This document shows, piece by piece, positions 55,390 through 64,000 of a DNA stretch of 64,000 bases. The notes under the pieces were generated by a model. The model was not told the origin of the DNA and searched no databases. It worked only from the letters and a program-made list of their open reading frames with translations. Both the position numbers and the translations under genes were made by a program. Source of the DNA: Lachnospiraceae bacterium (GTDB lineage: Bacteria; Bacteroidota; Bacteroidia; Bacteroidales; Muribaculaceae). Position 1 is the first letter of the stretch. Each line of letters opens with the position of its first letter. The stretch is from NCBI GenBank assembly GCA_023663655.1, contig JAMPGZ010000005.1, positions 62,001-126,000 on the forward strand, written 5' to 3'.

Positions 55390-57141
55390 ATGAAACAATT
55401 CTTCACTTATGTTCTTGCAACCATAGCCGGTATATGGATCACGGCAATCATCGCCATAATCGGCTCCATCTTAATGGCTATCGTAATGATGGCGGCAGGA
55501 ATGTCATCAAGCACCCCTAGCATTTCATCACATTCAATCCTGCATCTTAACCTGAACGGAGTGATTGAAGAACGCCTTGAAGGCAGGTCGATCATGGACC
55601 GCCTATATGGAGTGGGAGAAGACCAACTGTCGTTGAAAGACATAGTGAAATCAATACGCCACGCAAAGGATGATTCAAAAATAGAAGGAATCTTCATCGA
55701 CTGCAAGGGGGGCGCCGGAGGTTCGGCGACAATGGCATACATACGCGAAGCGCTAATGGACTTCAAGGAATCGGGGAAATGGGTTGTCGCCTACGGTGAC
55801 ACTTACACCCAGTCCAACTATTTCGTAGCCACAGCCGCCGACAGTCTGTGGGTGAATCCCGTAGGAGCCGTGGATGTGCATGGCGTGGGAGGCTCGCTCA
55901 CTTTTTTCAAAGGGCTGCTTGACAAACTCAATGTGGAGGTTCAGGTCATAAAGGTGGGCACTTACAAGAGCGCCGTCGAGCCGTTCATCCTGACCGAGCC
56001 GAGCGAAGCAAACCGCCAGCAGATCAAAAGCTACATAACCCCGATATGGAATTACATGACGGAAAACATCGCCACATCACGCGGTGTGAGCCAGGCAACA
56101 GTCAACCAGTGGGCTGACTCCATCATCATTACCGGCGACCCGGAGCTTCTTCCCGGAATGGGTGTGGCGACATCGCTCCGTTACCGTCACCAGGCAGAAG
56201 AATGGATGAAGGAGCAGACCGACCGCGACAAGGATGAGAACCTGCGGTTGGTGAGCCCGTCGACCTATATCAGCACCATCAAGGATAAGAAATCATCGAC
56301 ACGCATCGCCGTGCTTTATGCCTCGGGCGACATCGTGGACAATGGCAATGAGGGTATCGTGGGCAACAAGATGGCTCCGCTCATCCTTGACCTTGCCAAC
56401 GACAAGAAGGTGGACGCGCTTGTGCTCCGCGTGAACTCAGGCGGCGGCAGCGCTTTCGCATCCGAGCAGATATGGGAGGCTCTTGAACAATTCAAAGCTA
56501 CCGGAAAGCCATTTTATGTGTCGATGGGCGACGTAGCCGCATCAGGAGGCTATTACATCTCATGCGGCGCCGACAAGATATATTGCCAGCCGGTGACCAT
56601 AACCGGCTCAATAGGAATATTCGGCATGATCCCGTCGATCAAAGGATTCCTCAATGATAAACTCGGCATAACCACCGCCGATATAATGACCAACCCCAAT
56701 GCCAACATAGGCATAGTCAATCCGATGACTCCGCTGCAACGCGCCGCGATGCAGAAGATGATAGACCGTGGCTACGAGACATTCACCTCACGCTGCGCCG
56801 AGGGACGCGATATGCCGATCGACTCGATAAAGGCGATCGCCGAGGGACGTGTGTGGGACGGCATTACCGCCAAACGCATCGGGCTTGTGGACGAATTGGG
56901 CAATCTTGACGATTGCATCGAGGATCTCGCCACCGCCAACGGGTATCTCAAATATGAAATTGTGGAATATCCCCGCAGCAACAAGGAGTGGTGGGAAGAG
57001 ATTCTTGATGAGAGCGCAAGCATGAAGCAAGCAATGATACGCAAAGAGCTTGGAGCCGCCGCGCCATATTATGACGCAATCAAGAAGATCAGCAATATGG
57101 AGCACGTTCAGTGCCGTATGCAGGAAGTGGTGATAGAATAA
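55390..57141 (+). CDS. sppA: Signal peptide peptidase SppA (67K type)
   Basis: A membrane-bound Ser-Lys protease that degrades cleaved signal peptides. It has 583 residues with one N-terminal helix (about 7-33) and two tandem S49 domains. The general-base Lys is in KVGTYKSAVEPF (near 200) in the first repeat and the nucleophilic Ser in GDVAASGGYYISCGADKIY (near 385) in the second, the usual split active site. VNSGGGSAFASEQIW is the S49 oxyanion-hole region. It starts a run with lpxK after 33 nt. Confidence 0.94.
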   Translation: MKQFFTYVLATIAGIWITAIIAIIGSILMAIVMMAAGMSSSTPSISSHSILHLNLNGVIEERLEGRSIMDRLYGVGEDQLSLKDIVKSIRHAKDDSKIEGIFIDCKGGAGGSATMAYIREALMDFKESGKWVVAYGDTYTQSNYFVATAADSLWVNPVGAVDVHGVGGSLTFFKGLLDKLNVEVQVIKVGTYKSAVEPFILTEPSEANRQQIKSYITPIWNYMTENIATSRGVSQATVNQWADSIIITGDPELLPGMGVATSLRYRHQAEEWMKEQTDRDKDENLRLVSPSTYISTIKDKKSSTRIAVLYASGDIVDNGNEGIVGNKMAPLILDLANDKKVDALVLRVNSGGGSAFASEQIWEALEQFKATGKPFYVSMGDVAASGGYYISCGADKIYCQPVTITGSIGIFGMIPSIKGFLNDKLGITTADIMTNPNANIGIVNPMTPLQRAAMQKMIDRGYETFTSRCAEGRDMPIDSIKAIAEGRVWDGITAKRIGLVDELGNLDDCIEDLATANGYLKYEIVEYPRSNKEWWEEILDESASMKQAMIRKELGAAAPYYDAIKKISNMEHVQCRMQEVVIE

Positions 57142-57174
57142 AACTCCTCCAGCGATTCCTCACGCCCGAAAGAG

Positions 57175-58281
57175 ATGCGACACAACAAGATACTGGACAT
57201 ACTGCTACTCAAACCGCTGTCAATGATATACGGTGCGGTGATTTATGTGCGTAACCAGCTTTTCGAGTGGGGAATACTCAAGCAGCATTCGTTTGACATC
57301 CCGGTTCTCGCCATCGGAAACCTGTCGGTGGGAGGCACGGGAAAGACACCGCATACGGAATATATCGTAGATGCTCTCAAAAATGAATACCACATAGGTG
57401 TTCTCAGCCGTGGCTACCGCAGGAAAACCAAGGGATTTGTGCTCGCGTCGAAACGCTCAACGCCATGGGACATAGGGGATGAACCGTTTCAGATATTCCA
57501 AAAATTCGGCAACGACGTGCGTGTCGCCGTGTGCGAGAAACGCGTCAAGGGGATAAAGGAGCTGCTGCGCATCGATCCGCAGATAGACCTCATAGTGCTC
57601 GACGACGCTTTCCAGCACCGTTACGTAAAGCCTTCGACCTCGATTGTGCTGATGGAATGGAACCGTCCGATATACAATGACGAGCTTCTGCCGCTGGGAC
57701 GACTGCGAGAGCCACAACGCGCAATCCTGCGCGCCGACATGGTGATCGTGACCAAATGTCCGGCTGAGGTGCGCCCGGTTGACGTGAGACTCATCTATGA
57801 CCATTTAGGGTTGTTTGCCTACCAGAAGGTGTTTTTCTCCCGCTACGCCTACGGCAATCTTGTGAGCGTGTTTCCCGACGAGGTGCGCTATATGCCCAAC
57901 CTGACATGGATGACACCTGACGACTCGGTGCTTGTGGTGACCGGCATAGCCAACCCCTCTCCCCTCGTGAGATACCTCAAGGCTCACAAAGTGAAGGTTG
58001 AGGAACTGCGTTTCCCGGATCATCACCAGTTCACCCGCCGCGACTTTGAAGATATCACCAGCAGGTTCAACAAGATGAAAGGCAGAAACAAGTATATAGT
58101 CACAACGGAAAAGGATTCAGTGAGGATAGCCGGAAGCCCTTATTATCCCCACGACTTGAAAGCGTCGACATTCTATCTGCCCATAAAGGTAGAGATTCTG
58201 CCTCACAAGATGCCTCTCGACTCCGATTCATTTGACCGCGAGCTGAGGAAGCTGCTCAAGCGTCCGCTTAACGGGAAATGA
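57175..58281 (+). CDS. lpxK: Tetraacyldisaccharide 4'-kinase LpxK
   Basis: Adds the 4'-phosphate in lipid A synthesis at the inner-membrane inner face. It has 368 residues, with an N-terminal membrane-dipping helix and the P-loop GNLSVGGTGKTPHTEYIV (near 48-65). LDDAFQHRYVKPS carries the catalytic Asp-His region, and FPDHHQF is the typical C-terminal motif. Many Bacteroidales remove this phosphate later with LpxF. It is the second gene of the sppA-lpxK-punA-thiL series. Confidence 0.95.
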   Translation: MRHNKILDILLLKPLSMIYGAVIYVRNQLFEWGILKQHSFDIPVLAIGNLSVGGTGKTPHTEYIVDALKNEYHIGVLSRGYRRKTKGFVLASKRSTPWDIGDEPFQIFQKFGNDVRVAVCEKRVKGIKELLRIDPQIDLIVLDDAFQHRYVKPSTSIVLMEWNRPIYNDELLPLGRLREPQRAILRADMVIVTKCPAEVRPVDVRLIYDHLGLFAYQKVFFSRYAYGNLVSVFPDEVRYMPNLTWMTPDDSVLVVTGIANPSPLVRYLKAHKVKVEELRFPDHHQFTRRDFEDITSRFNKMKGRNKYIVTTEKDSVRIAGSPYYPHDLKASTFYLPIKVEILPHKMPLDSDSFDRELRKLLKRPLNGK

Positions 58282-58333
58282 CAACATCCTGCGACAATAA
58301 TTTGTTATTACCATAATACCAAAATTCTGACTT

Positions 58334-59152
58334 ATGATAGAAAAAATCAACCAAACAGCCGAGTACATACGTTCGAAGGTGGCAGATATGCCTAAAACCG
58401 CCATCATTCTTGGCACAGGACTGGGTGCGCTCGTTGACCATATCGAAGATAAGCAATATATCCCCTATTCCGAAATCCCCAATTTCCCGCTTTCTACCGT
58501 GGAGGGACATTCGGGCAATCTGATATTCGGCAATCTTGGCAACAAGAGGGTCATGGCGATGCAAGGACGATTCCATTTCTATGAGGGTTATGACATGAAG
58601 ACTGTCACTTTCCCGATAAGAGTGATGAAGGCGCTGGGCATCAAGACACTGTTTGTGAGCAACGCCGCCGGAGGAATGAATCCGGAGTTCATCATCGGCG
58701 ACATCATGATCATAACTGACCACATCAACCTGTTTCCGGAGCATCCGCTGCGCGGCAAGAACTACTCAGAGCTTGGCCCCCGCTTCCCCGACATGAGCGA
58801 GGCTTACTCGAAGCGACTCATCAAGCAAGCGACCGAGATAGCACAGGAAAAGGGTATCAGAGTGATGCACGGAGTGTATGTAGGCACACAGGGTCCTACA
58901 TTTGAAACTCCTGCCGAATATAAGTATTTCCACATAATCGGCGGCGACGCAGTGGGAATGTCGACAGTGCCTGAAGTCATCGTGGCACGCCACAGCGGCA
59001 TGGAGGTGTTTGGCGTGTCGGTGATCACCGACCTCGGCGTGGAGGGAATCGTGGAAGAGGTTTCCCATGAAGAGGTGCAGAAAGCTGCACAGAAAGCACA
59101 GCCCAAGATGATGGAAATAATGACTGAATTGGTGAACCGATTTGAAAAATAA
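58334..59152 (+). CDS. punA: Purine nucleoside phosphorylase (trimeric type)
   Basis: Phosphorolysis of (deoxy)guanosine and inosine to base and (deoxy)ribose-1-phosphate in salvage. It has 272 residues. The class signature is in the first third: ILGTGLGALVDHI and the phosphate-binding EGHSGNLIFG. Base-binding residues are in GVYVGTQGPTFETPAEYK and GDAVGMSTVPEVIVARH; the Glu and Asn (VITDLG, in place of the usual VTN) site should be noted as slightly diverged. It precedes thiL by 7 nt. Confidence 0.93.
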   Translation: MIEKINQTAEYIRSKVADMPKTAIILGTGLGALVDHIEDKQYIPYSEIPNFPLSTVEGHSGNLIFGNLGNKRVMAMQGRFHFYEGYDMKTVTFPIRVMKALGIKTLFVSNAAGGMNPEFIIGDIMIITDHINLFPEHPLRGKNYSELGPRFPDMSEAYSKRLIKQATEIAQEKGIRVMHGVYVGTQGPTFETPAEYKYFHIIGGDAVGMSTVPEVIVARHSGMEVFGVSVITDLGVEGIVEEVSHEEVQKAAQKAQPKMMEIMTELVNRFEK

Positions 59153-59159
59153 TCCGGGA

Positions 59160-60203
59160 ATGAACGAAGAAAAGCAAACTGAAATATCAGAACTCGGCGA
59201 ATTCGGGCTCATCGACCGCATAACCGAGGGGATAACCCATGTCAACACGCAGACAGTGAAAGGCGTGGGCGATGACGCTGCTGTCATCGACACCCAAAAC
59301 GAGGAGGTGCTTGTCACCACCGATCTGCTGCTTGAAGGGATCCATTTCGACCTCACCTACGTGCCGTTGCAACACCTCGGCTATAAATCGGCTATTGTCA
59401 ATTTCAGCGACGTGTATGCCATGAACGGCACACCGCGTCAGATCACGGTGTCGCTCGGTATCTCGAAACGCTTCACCGTGGAGCATATAGAGATGCTTTA
59501 CGCCGGCATCCGCCACGCTTGCCAGGTGTATGGCGTGGATTTGGTGGGCGGCGACACAACCTCGTCACGACAGGGACTTGTGATATCGATCACCTGCATA
59601 GGCACCGCGCCAAAGGATAAGATAGTGTATCGCGACGGCGCCAAGGAGACCGACCTGATATGCGTGAGCGGCGACCTCGGAGCTGCCTATATGGGGCTTC
59701 AACTGCTTGAACGTGAGAAGGCGGCTTCGGTGGGAGTGAAGGATTTCCAACCGAAATTTGAAGGAAAGGAGTATCTCGTGGAGCGTCAATTGAAGCCGGA
59801 GGCACGCAAGGACGTAGTGAAGATGCTTGCCGACAACGGAATAAAGCCCACGTCGATGATGGATGTGTCTGACGGACTGTCGAGCGAGCTGCTTCACATC
59901 TGCAAGGCGAGCCACACGGGGTGCCGCGTGTATGAGGACCGTATACCTATCGACTATCAGACGGCAATCATGGCAGAAGAACTCGGCATGAACCTTGTGA
60001 CCGCAGCCATGAACGGCGGCGAAGACTATGAACTCCTGTTCACTGTGCCACTCACCGATCACGAAAAAATCGAGAAAATGGAGGGCGTGAAAGTCATAGG
60101 CTATATCACCAAGGAAGATATGGGATGCGCTCTCGTGACACGTGATGACACGGAAATACCTATCAAGGCACAGGGTTTCAACCACATGGCTAAAGAACAA
60201 TAG
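59160..60203 (+). CDS. thiL: Thiamine-monophosphate kinase ThiL
   Basis: Phosphorylates TMP to the cofactor TPP. It has 347 residues of the PurM/ThiL ATP-binding fold. Motifs: FGLIDRITEG, GVGDDAAVID (metal and ATP), TTDLLLEGIHFDL, LVGGDTTSS and SMMDVSDGLSSELLH. ATG 59160 lies 7 nt after the punA stop; a TTG at 59142 is in frame but would overlap punA. It is last in the sppA-lpxK-punA-thiL series, a gene order I recall from other Bacteroidales. Confidence 0.94.
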   Translation: MNEEKQTEISELGEFGLIDRITEGITHVNTQTVKGVGDDAAVIDTQNEEVLVTTDLLLEGIHFDLTYVPLQHLGYKSAIVNFSDVYAMNGTPRQITVSLGISKRFTVEHIEMLYAGIRHACQVYGVDLVGGDTTSSRQGLVISITCIGTAPKDKIVYRDGAKETDLICVSGDLGAAYMGLQLLEREKAASVGVKDFQPKFEGKEYLVERQLKPEARKDVVKMLADNGIKPTSMMDVSDGLSSELLHICKASHTGCRVYEDRIPIDYQTAIMAEELGMNLVTAAMNGGEDYELLFTVPLTDHEKIEKMEGVKVIGYITKEDMGCALVTRDDTEIPIKAQGFNHMAKEQ

Positions 60204-60285
60204 CCTTCTATCCGGAAAGATGGAAGACTCCGGCTGTCATTTTATCCCCCTGAAGCGATTTCCTGTGAAATCCTTCCCGAATAAT

Positions 60286-60316
60286 TTTGATAATCGGATA
60301 AAAAGCAGTACCTTTG
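60286..60316 (+). promoter_or_regulatory. Consensus promoter of rpsP
   Basis: TTTG (60286-60289), exactly 19 nt, then TACCTTTG (60309-60316). The leader is about 30 nt. Confidence 0.8.
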
Positions 60317-60351
60317 CACCGCTTTAATACAAATCATAAACAAATTAAAAA

Positions 60352-60915
60352 ATGGCAACTAAAATCAGATTACAGCGTCACGGACGCAAAAACTATGCGT
60401 TCTATCCCATTGTAATCGCCGATAGCAGGGCACCACGTGATGGTAGATTTATTGAAAGGATAGGTTCTTATAATCCGAACACTAATCCTGCTACAGTAAC
60501 ATTGAACTTCGAACGTGCTTTGTATTGGCTTAACGTCGGCGCTCAACCCACCGACACAGTGCGCACAATCCTTTCACGCGAAGGCGTGCTTCTCATGAAG
60601 CATCTCCAGGGCGGTGTAAAGAAAGGTGCTTTCAACGAAGAAGAAGCTCAGCGTCGTTTCGAAGCTTGGAAGAGCCAGCGTCAGTCAGCTGTAGATGCAG
60701 CTAAGACCGCCGTAGCAAGCAAGAAAGAACTCGAAATGAAGCAGCGTCTTGAAGCTGAAGCCGCTAAGAACAAGGCTAAAGCTGAAGAAGTAGCTAAGAA
60801 GAAAGCTGAAATCGCAGCCGCTAAGGCTGAAGAGGAAGCCGCTAAAGCTGCTGAAGAAGCAGCCAACGAGGCTCCCGCTGAAGAAGCTGCTGCAGAAGCT
60901 CCCGCCGCTGAATAA
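60352..60915 (+). CDS. rpsP: 30S ribosomal protein S16 with long C-terminal tail
   Basis: S16 binds the 5' domain of 16S rRNA and is needed for 30S assembly. Residues 1-80 are the conserved S16 fold ([44 protein letters not shown]). Residues about 100-187 form a Lys/Glu/Ala-rich helix ending in an Ala/Glu/Pro-rich stretch, doubling the length found in E. coli (82). Such tails are usual in Bacteroidales S16. Codons are strongly biased to GCT, AAG and GAA, as expected for high expression. Confidence 0.97.
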   Translation: MATKIRLQRHGRKNYAFYPIVIADSRAPRDGRFIERIGSYNPNTNPATVTLNFERALYWLNVGAQPTDTVRTILSREGVLLMKHLQGGVKKGAFNEEEAQRRFEAWKSQRQSAVDAAKTAVASKKELEMKQRLEAEAAKNKAKAEEVAKKKAEIAAAKAEEEAAKAAEEAANEAPAEEAAAEAPAAE

Positions 60916-60944
60916 TTCTCAGCCACGGATATTCAACAAAACAC

Positions 60945-60980
60945 GAGGGTGTGCCATTTGGGCTCACCCTCTTTCTTTTT
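60945..60980 (+). terminator. Rho-independent terminator after rpsP
   Basis: GAGGGTG (60945-60951) / CACCCTC (60965-60971) with inner GCC/GGC pairing, followed by TTTCTTTTT. Confidence 0.85.
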
Positions 60981-61053
60981 CCCAAAAGTGCAACATCACG
61001 GTGCTCACCCACATAAGCCGCTCGAGAGAGCACGCAGCGCGGTGATATCATCC

Positions 61054-61085
61054 AAAACCCCACATGAGCATCGCGAGTGTGGGGT
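61054..61085 (-). terminator. Terminator for purN (minus strand)
   Basis: ACCCCACA (61057-61064) / TGTGGGGT (61078-61085), an 8-bp perfect stem with a 13-nt loop. On the minus strand it is followed by TTTTGG. It lies 53 bases past the purN stop. Confidence 0.65.
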
Positions 61086-61137
61086 CAGCGAAAGATGACA
61101 CAATTGAGCTTCGGAGATGCGATATAGGAGATGTTAT

Positions 61138-61707
61138 TCAGTCAATAAATGTCTCCCGTATCACTCGCGGGAAATGCAGTCTTTCAAGTTCATGGATTTT
61201 TGCCTCGACATCGGCAGGAGTATCATTCTCGGCAACAGGAACCGATGCCTGGAATATCACTTCCCCCTCGTCACAACCTTCACTCACAAAATGCACCGTG
61301 ATGCCGGTATCCTTCTCCCCTGCCGCGACCACAGCCTCATGAATGTGTCTGCCATACATCCCTTTGCCCCCGTATTTAGGCAACAGCGACGGATGGATAT
61401 TGACGATTTTATTCCTATACCGCTCAATCAGAAAGGAGGGTACCATCAAAAGAAATCCGGCAAGGACAATCACATCAACACCATATTCATCCAGAACAGG
61501 CAGCAACTTATCGGGATCATTTATCTCAGCCCTCGACATCACCACAGCATCGACGCCAAGACGCACAGCACGGACCAGCACAGCGGCATCAGGCTTGTTG
61601 CATATCACAAGAGCCACCTCACCGCCACAGCAGTGTTGTTGGAAATAATTGATCACATTTTCAGCATTCGACCCGTTGCCCGATGCAAATATGGCGATTC
61701 TCTTCAT
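61138..61707 (-). CDS. purN: Phosphoribosylglycinamide formyltransferase
   Basis: Transfers the formyl group of 10-formyl-THF to GAR, the third step of purine synthesis. It has 189 residues. The substrate loop FASGNGSNAENVI is at 7-19. The catalytic Asn/His/Asp set is in NIHPSLLPKYGGKGMYGRH and VHFVSEGCDEGEVI. It is transcribed opposite to its neighbours and has its own terminator. I see no purine (PurR-type) operator in the 230-base spacer to rplU. Confidence 0.95.
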   Translation of the reverse strand: MKRIAIFASGNGSNAENVINYFQQHCCGGEVALVICNKPDAAVLVRAVRLGVDAVVMSRAEINDPDKLLPVLDEYGVDVIVLAGFLLMVPSFLIERYRNKIVNIHPSLLPKYGGKGMYGRHIHEAVVAAGEKDTGITVHFVSEGCDEGEVIFQASVPVAENDTPADVEAKIHELERLHFPRVIRETFID

Positions 61708-61823
61708 AATATATCCTCTCGTAGATTGTTTCTGTGAAGTTAATGATTTTCTTTATATAAATCATCAAGCCGCAAAGAAAACTGCGACGTTGGGAAAAAT
61801 GTCGAAATTTAAATCGCAAATAT

Positions 61824-61854
61824 TTTGTGGTTCAAAGGAAAAGCAGTAACTTTG
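61824..61854 (+). promoter_or_regulatory. Consensus promoter of rplU-rpmA
   Basis: TTTG (61824-61827), exactly 19 nt, then TAACTTTG (61847-61854). The leader is about 80 nt, longer than elsewhere in the window. Confidence 0.8.
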
Positions 61855-61871
61855 TGGGCAATTTTTCCGCA

Positions 61872-61939
61872 CAGGCTCGTAAAGAAGCGCCACAAGGATG
61901 CTCGCCTGACGGAGTTAACCTGTAATATTTTAAATTAAC
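61872..61939 (+). promoter_or_regulatory. Possible structured leader of rplU
   Basis: CAGGC (61872-61876) can pair with GCCTG (61904-61908). GTTAA (61914-61918) can pair with TTAAC (61935-61939), the latter ending 2 nt before the ATG and so covering the ribosome-binding region. It may be an autoregulatory ribosomal-protein leader, but both stems are only 5 bp. Confidence 0.3.
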
Positions 61940-61941
61940 AG

Positions 61942-62262
61942 ATGTACGCTATTGTAGAAATCCAAGGACAGCAATTCAAGGCAGAAGCCGGAAAGTTCTT
62001 GTATGTTCACTACCTCGGTGACGACAAAAAAGAGGGCGAAACAGTAGAATTTGACCGTGTTCTTTTGGTTGATGCCGACGGCAACGTAAAGGTTGGCGCA
62101 CCCACCGTAGAAGGTGCAAAAGTAGTTTGCGAAGTGGCAACTCCGCTCGTAAAAGGTGACAAAGTTATCGTCTTCAAGAAAAAAAGACGTAAAGGCTATC
62201 GCCGCAAAAACGGCCATCGCCAGTGCTTCACCAAAGTAGTGATTAAAGAATTAGTAGCTTAA
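61942..62262 (+). CDS. rplU: 50S ribosomal protein L21
   Basis: A 106-residue ribosomal protein that binds 23S rRNA. It has the standard start [19 protein letters not shown], the middle strand pattern [20 protein letters not shown] and the basic end [20 protein letters not shown]. It is followed by rpmA after 22 nt, the usual order in bacteria. Confidence 0.98.
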   Translation: MYAIVEIQGQQFKAEAGKFLYVHYLGDDKKEGETVEFDRVLLVDADGNVKVGAPTVEGAKVVCEVATPLVKGDKVIVFKKKRRKGYRRKNGHRQCFTKVVIKELVA

Positions 62263-62284
62263 CCCATTAAAATCTTAAACAGAC

Positions 62285-62548
62285 ATGGCACATAAGAAAG
62301 GTGTAGGTAGTTCTAAGAACGGTCGTGAATCAGAAAGCAAACGACTTGGTGTTAAGATTTTCGGTGGTCAGCATGCTAAAGCAGGCAACATCATCAAGCG
62401 TCAGCGCGGCACCGTTCACCATCCCGGTGAAAATGTAGGTATCGGTAAAGACCACACTCTTTACGCTCTTGTTGACGGCGTAGTTGTCTTCACTGAAGGC
62501 AAGAACGGACGCCAGTTCATCAACGTAGCTCCCGACGCTAAAGCTTAA
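62285..62548 (+). CDS. rpmA: 50S ribosomal protein L27
   Basis: An 87-residue ribosomal protein near the peptidyl-transferase centre. It starts directly with [20 protein letters not shown], without the N-terminal extension that Firmicutes remove by proteolysis. The core [20 protein letters not shown] and the end [15 protein letters not shown] are conserved. It is the last gene before a terminator. Confidence 0.98.
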   Translation: MAHKKGVGSSKNGRESESKRLGVKIFGGQHAKAGNIIKRQRGTVHHPGENVGIGKDHTLYALVDGVVVFTEGKNGRQFINVAPDAKA

Positions 62549-62567
62549 CCCGCTAACAGAAAACCCG

Positions 62568-62610
62568 AAATGAGGTGTGTTGACAATCAACACGCCTCAT
62601 TTTGTTTTTA
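62568..62610 (+). terminator. Rho-independent terminator after rpmA
   Basis: AAATGAGGTGTGTTGA (62568-62583) / TCAACACGCCTCATTT (62587-62602) forms a 16-bp stem with one T-G wobble and a CAA loop, followed by TGTTTTT. Confidence 0.92.
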
Positions 62611-62700
62611 GAAAAAACGGTTCACAAATTTGACTTTTTCCTATGGCAATTCGCGGATTTATACATAACTTTACCCACTCAATTCTCAAATCCAACAGAA

Positions 62701-63327
62701 ATGAACCGAAAAGGCAAACTATATTTCCGCTACGGCACCATGGGGTCGGCAAAAACCGCCCTTCTTCTCACAACCGCCTATAACTTTGAAGAACGCGGCA
62801 TGACTTACGCCTGCCTGAAGCCGATAGTTGACACCCGTGAAAAAGAAAATGTGATAAGGTCACGCATAGGCATCGAGCGCACCTGCTCATGGATCTACCC
62901 CGACACCGACCTATACCAGCTCGCACAGGATATGTTTGAACAGACCATGACCGTGATCGACTGGTTTCTGATCGACGAGGCGCAGTTCCTGAAAGCCGAG
63001 CAGGTGGATCAGCTCGCCCGCATCGTTGACGATTACGGCAGCAATGTCATCTGCTACGGACTGCGCACCGACTTCCAGACCCACCTGTTTGAAGGTTCAC
63101 GAAGACTCTTTGAAATCGCCGACACTATCGACGAGATAAAGAGCACCTGCACCTGCGGACGCAAGACCATAGTCAACGCCCGCATCGACTCTGACGGCGA
63201 CTTTGTCACCGAGGGCGACCAGCTCGAAATAGGCGGCGACGACCGCTATATCGCAGTGTGCAGAAAATGCTGGCGCAACAAACGCATCGAACAATCCATA
63301 CGCCACTCTCTCCCATTCAATGACTGA
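62701..63327 (+). CDS. tdk: Thymidine kinase (type II)
   Basis: ATP-dependent salvage of thymidine to dTMP. It has 208 residues from ATG 62701; the upstream in-frame extension starts inside the rpmA terminator. The P-loop is YGTMGSAKTALLL, with Ala where most TKs have Gly before the Lys. The Mg-binding DEAQF follows at about 95, and the C-terminal zinc site uses CTCGRK and CRKCW (four cysteines). The lasso-loop region has IVNARID, where many TKs have a Tyr. Confidence 0.93.
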   Translation: MNRKGKLYFRYGTMGSAKTALLLTTAYNFEERGMTYACLKPIVDTREKENVIRSRIGIERTCSWIYPDTDLYQLAQDMFEQTMTVIDWFLIDEAQFLKAEQVDQLARIVDDYGSNVICYGLRTDFQTHLFEGSRRLFEIADTIDEIKSTCTCGRKTIVNARIDSDGDFVTEGDQLEIGGDDRYIAVCRKCWRNKRIEQSIRHSLPFND

Positions 63328-63403
63328 CCGCGCCAATCTTAACGCACGGTGATTGAACCTTGAGAGGGTCTTGATTGTATTATCTATATTCATTTATCAT
63401 CAA

Positions 63404-64000
63404 ATGACCACTTATAGACATCTAAAAAAAGCTATCTCAGCCAGAATATGCGCGCTCTGCCTTATCCTTGCATTCTCACTCCCGGCAACAGCCATCGACC
63501 TGCTCGATGAAGATCTCCACTATGTGATAACCTACAAATGGGGACTTATAAACAAGGATGCAGCAACCGCCGTATTGTCGCTCAGAAATGACGGGCCCTA
63601 CTATCAGGCTCAACTTGCGGCATCGACACTGCCTTGGGCAGATAAGGTGCTGATGGTGCGCGACACTCTCATCTCAACCATGTCACGCCCGTCATGCTTT
63701 CCGGTAGAATATCAGAAGATCACCCATGAAGGTTCCCGCTATGGAAACGACGTGGTGAAGTTTTCCAACTCAGGCAACAACGTGACCGGATACGCCACCC
63801 GTATGCGTTCAAAAAACCGAGGTCCTGTGAGCGAAAGCGACACGGTTCTGCACGCAAAAAGCCCGGCGCTCGATATGCTGTCGGTGTTCTACTATCTGCG
63901 CACAATGGATTTTTCGGCAAAGAGCCCGGGAGCCACAATAAATGTAGCTATATTTTCAGGAAAGAGCGCTGAAAAACTTTCAGTCTCCTATAAGGGCATC
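63404..64000 (+). CDS. DUF3108-like secreted protein (partial, runs off the window)
   Basis: Reading frame open from ATG 63404 to the end of the window (199 codons). It starts with a signal peptide (hydrophobic CALCLILAFSLPATA, cut near residue 30). The mature part has LHYVITYKWGLINKDAATA, then CFPVEYQKITHEGSRYGNDV and LDMLSVFYYLRTMDF. These are typical of DUF3108 periplasmic proteins, whose role is not established. The C-terminus is missing. Confidence 0.75.
   Translation, partial: MTTYRHLKKAISARICALCLILAFSLPATAIDLLDEDLHYVITYKWGLINKDAATAVLSLRNDGPYYQAQLAASTLPWADKVLMVRDTLISTMSRPSCFPVEYQKITHEGSRYGNDVVKFSNSGNNVTGYATRMRSKNRGPVSESDTVLHAKSPALDMLSVFYYLRTMDFSAKSPGATINVAIFSGKSAEKLSVSYKGI

Noticed and set aside
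60681-60926. Ala/Ser-rich frame antisense to the rpsP tail
   Set aside because: Mirror of the low-complexity Ala/Lys/Glu tail.
61117-61737. 206-codon plus-strand frame over purN
   Set aside because: Antisense to purN, whose substrate and catalytic motifs are intact.

Overview
The window looks like chromosomal DNA of a Bacteroidales gut bacterium, most likely Muribaculaceae or a near relative. The grounds are Bacteroidota-type promoters (TTTG, 19-20 nt, TAnnTTTG) before many genes, a ribosomal protein S16 with a long Ala/Glu/Lys tail, lipoproteins of Bacteroidota type, an ECF sigma operon, and family content (DPP IV, DUF3737, imelysin, CcsBA fusion, DUF4286 next to ruvC). No rRNA, tRNA, CRISPR array, phage or insertion sequence was seen. 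About 58 protein genes are called, most in short operons. Several gene starts were moved inward because a promoter -7 box or a signal peptide places the start downstream of the longest reading frame.

Layout. 1-92: tail of a hexapeptide acyltransferase. 119-9932 (minus): a possible six-gene run headed by a receiver/pyruvate-phosphate-dikinase-like protein, then a coiled-coil protein, DPP IV, a membrane protein, miaA and a secreted protein. 10042-13507 (minus): DUF3737 protein, PatB-type C-S lyase/aminotransferase, MATE exporter. 13704-16284 (plus): EamA transporter, malate dehydrogenase, thioredoxin-like lipoprotein. 16285-16990: a 0.7 kb gene-free, hairpin-rich repeat patch. 16991-19966 (minus): fimbrillin-like lipoprotein and a C45/choloylglycine-type Ntn hydrolase. 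20054-23156 (plus): prmA and a NatAB-like ABC exporter. 23211-25706 (minus): a three-domain esterase. 25997-32166 (plus): the leucine operon leuA-leuC-leuD-leuA paralogue-leuB. 32261-43681 (minus): HAD phosphatase; ECF sigma, anti-sigma and two envelope proteins; tsaC, sugar-phosphate transferase and ClC channel; dsbD-trmH-radA.

43896-64000 (plus, except purN): glycosyltransferase, GYF/CD225 membrane protein, DUF4286, ruvC; then a five-gene envelope cluster (porin, imelysin, di-haem oxidoreductase, porin, mono-haem lipoprotein) followed by a Rid-family protein and a CcsBA cytochrome c synthase; then sppA-lpxK-punA-thiL, rpsP, purN (minus), rplU-rpmA, tdk and a partial DUF3108 protein.

The most interesting system is the 46.3-55.2 kb block. 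It joins a circularly permuted-type imelysin lipoprotein, two c-type cytochrome-like lipoproteins and two porins, followed downstream by the haem ligase that could mature those cytochromes. I infer a periplasmic/outer-membrane redox-linked metal (iron?) acquisition module. Other points worth a look are the double-receiver ATP-grasp protein, a sliding-clamp-like C-terminal motif on the coiled-coil protein, two nearly leaderless promoters, a heptad tandem repeat overlapping a stop codon in the leu operon, and a family of GAATCC/GGATTC palindromes between genes.
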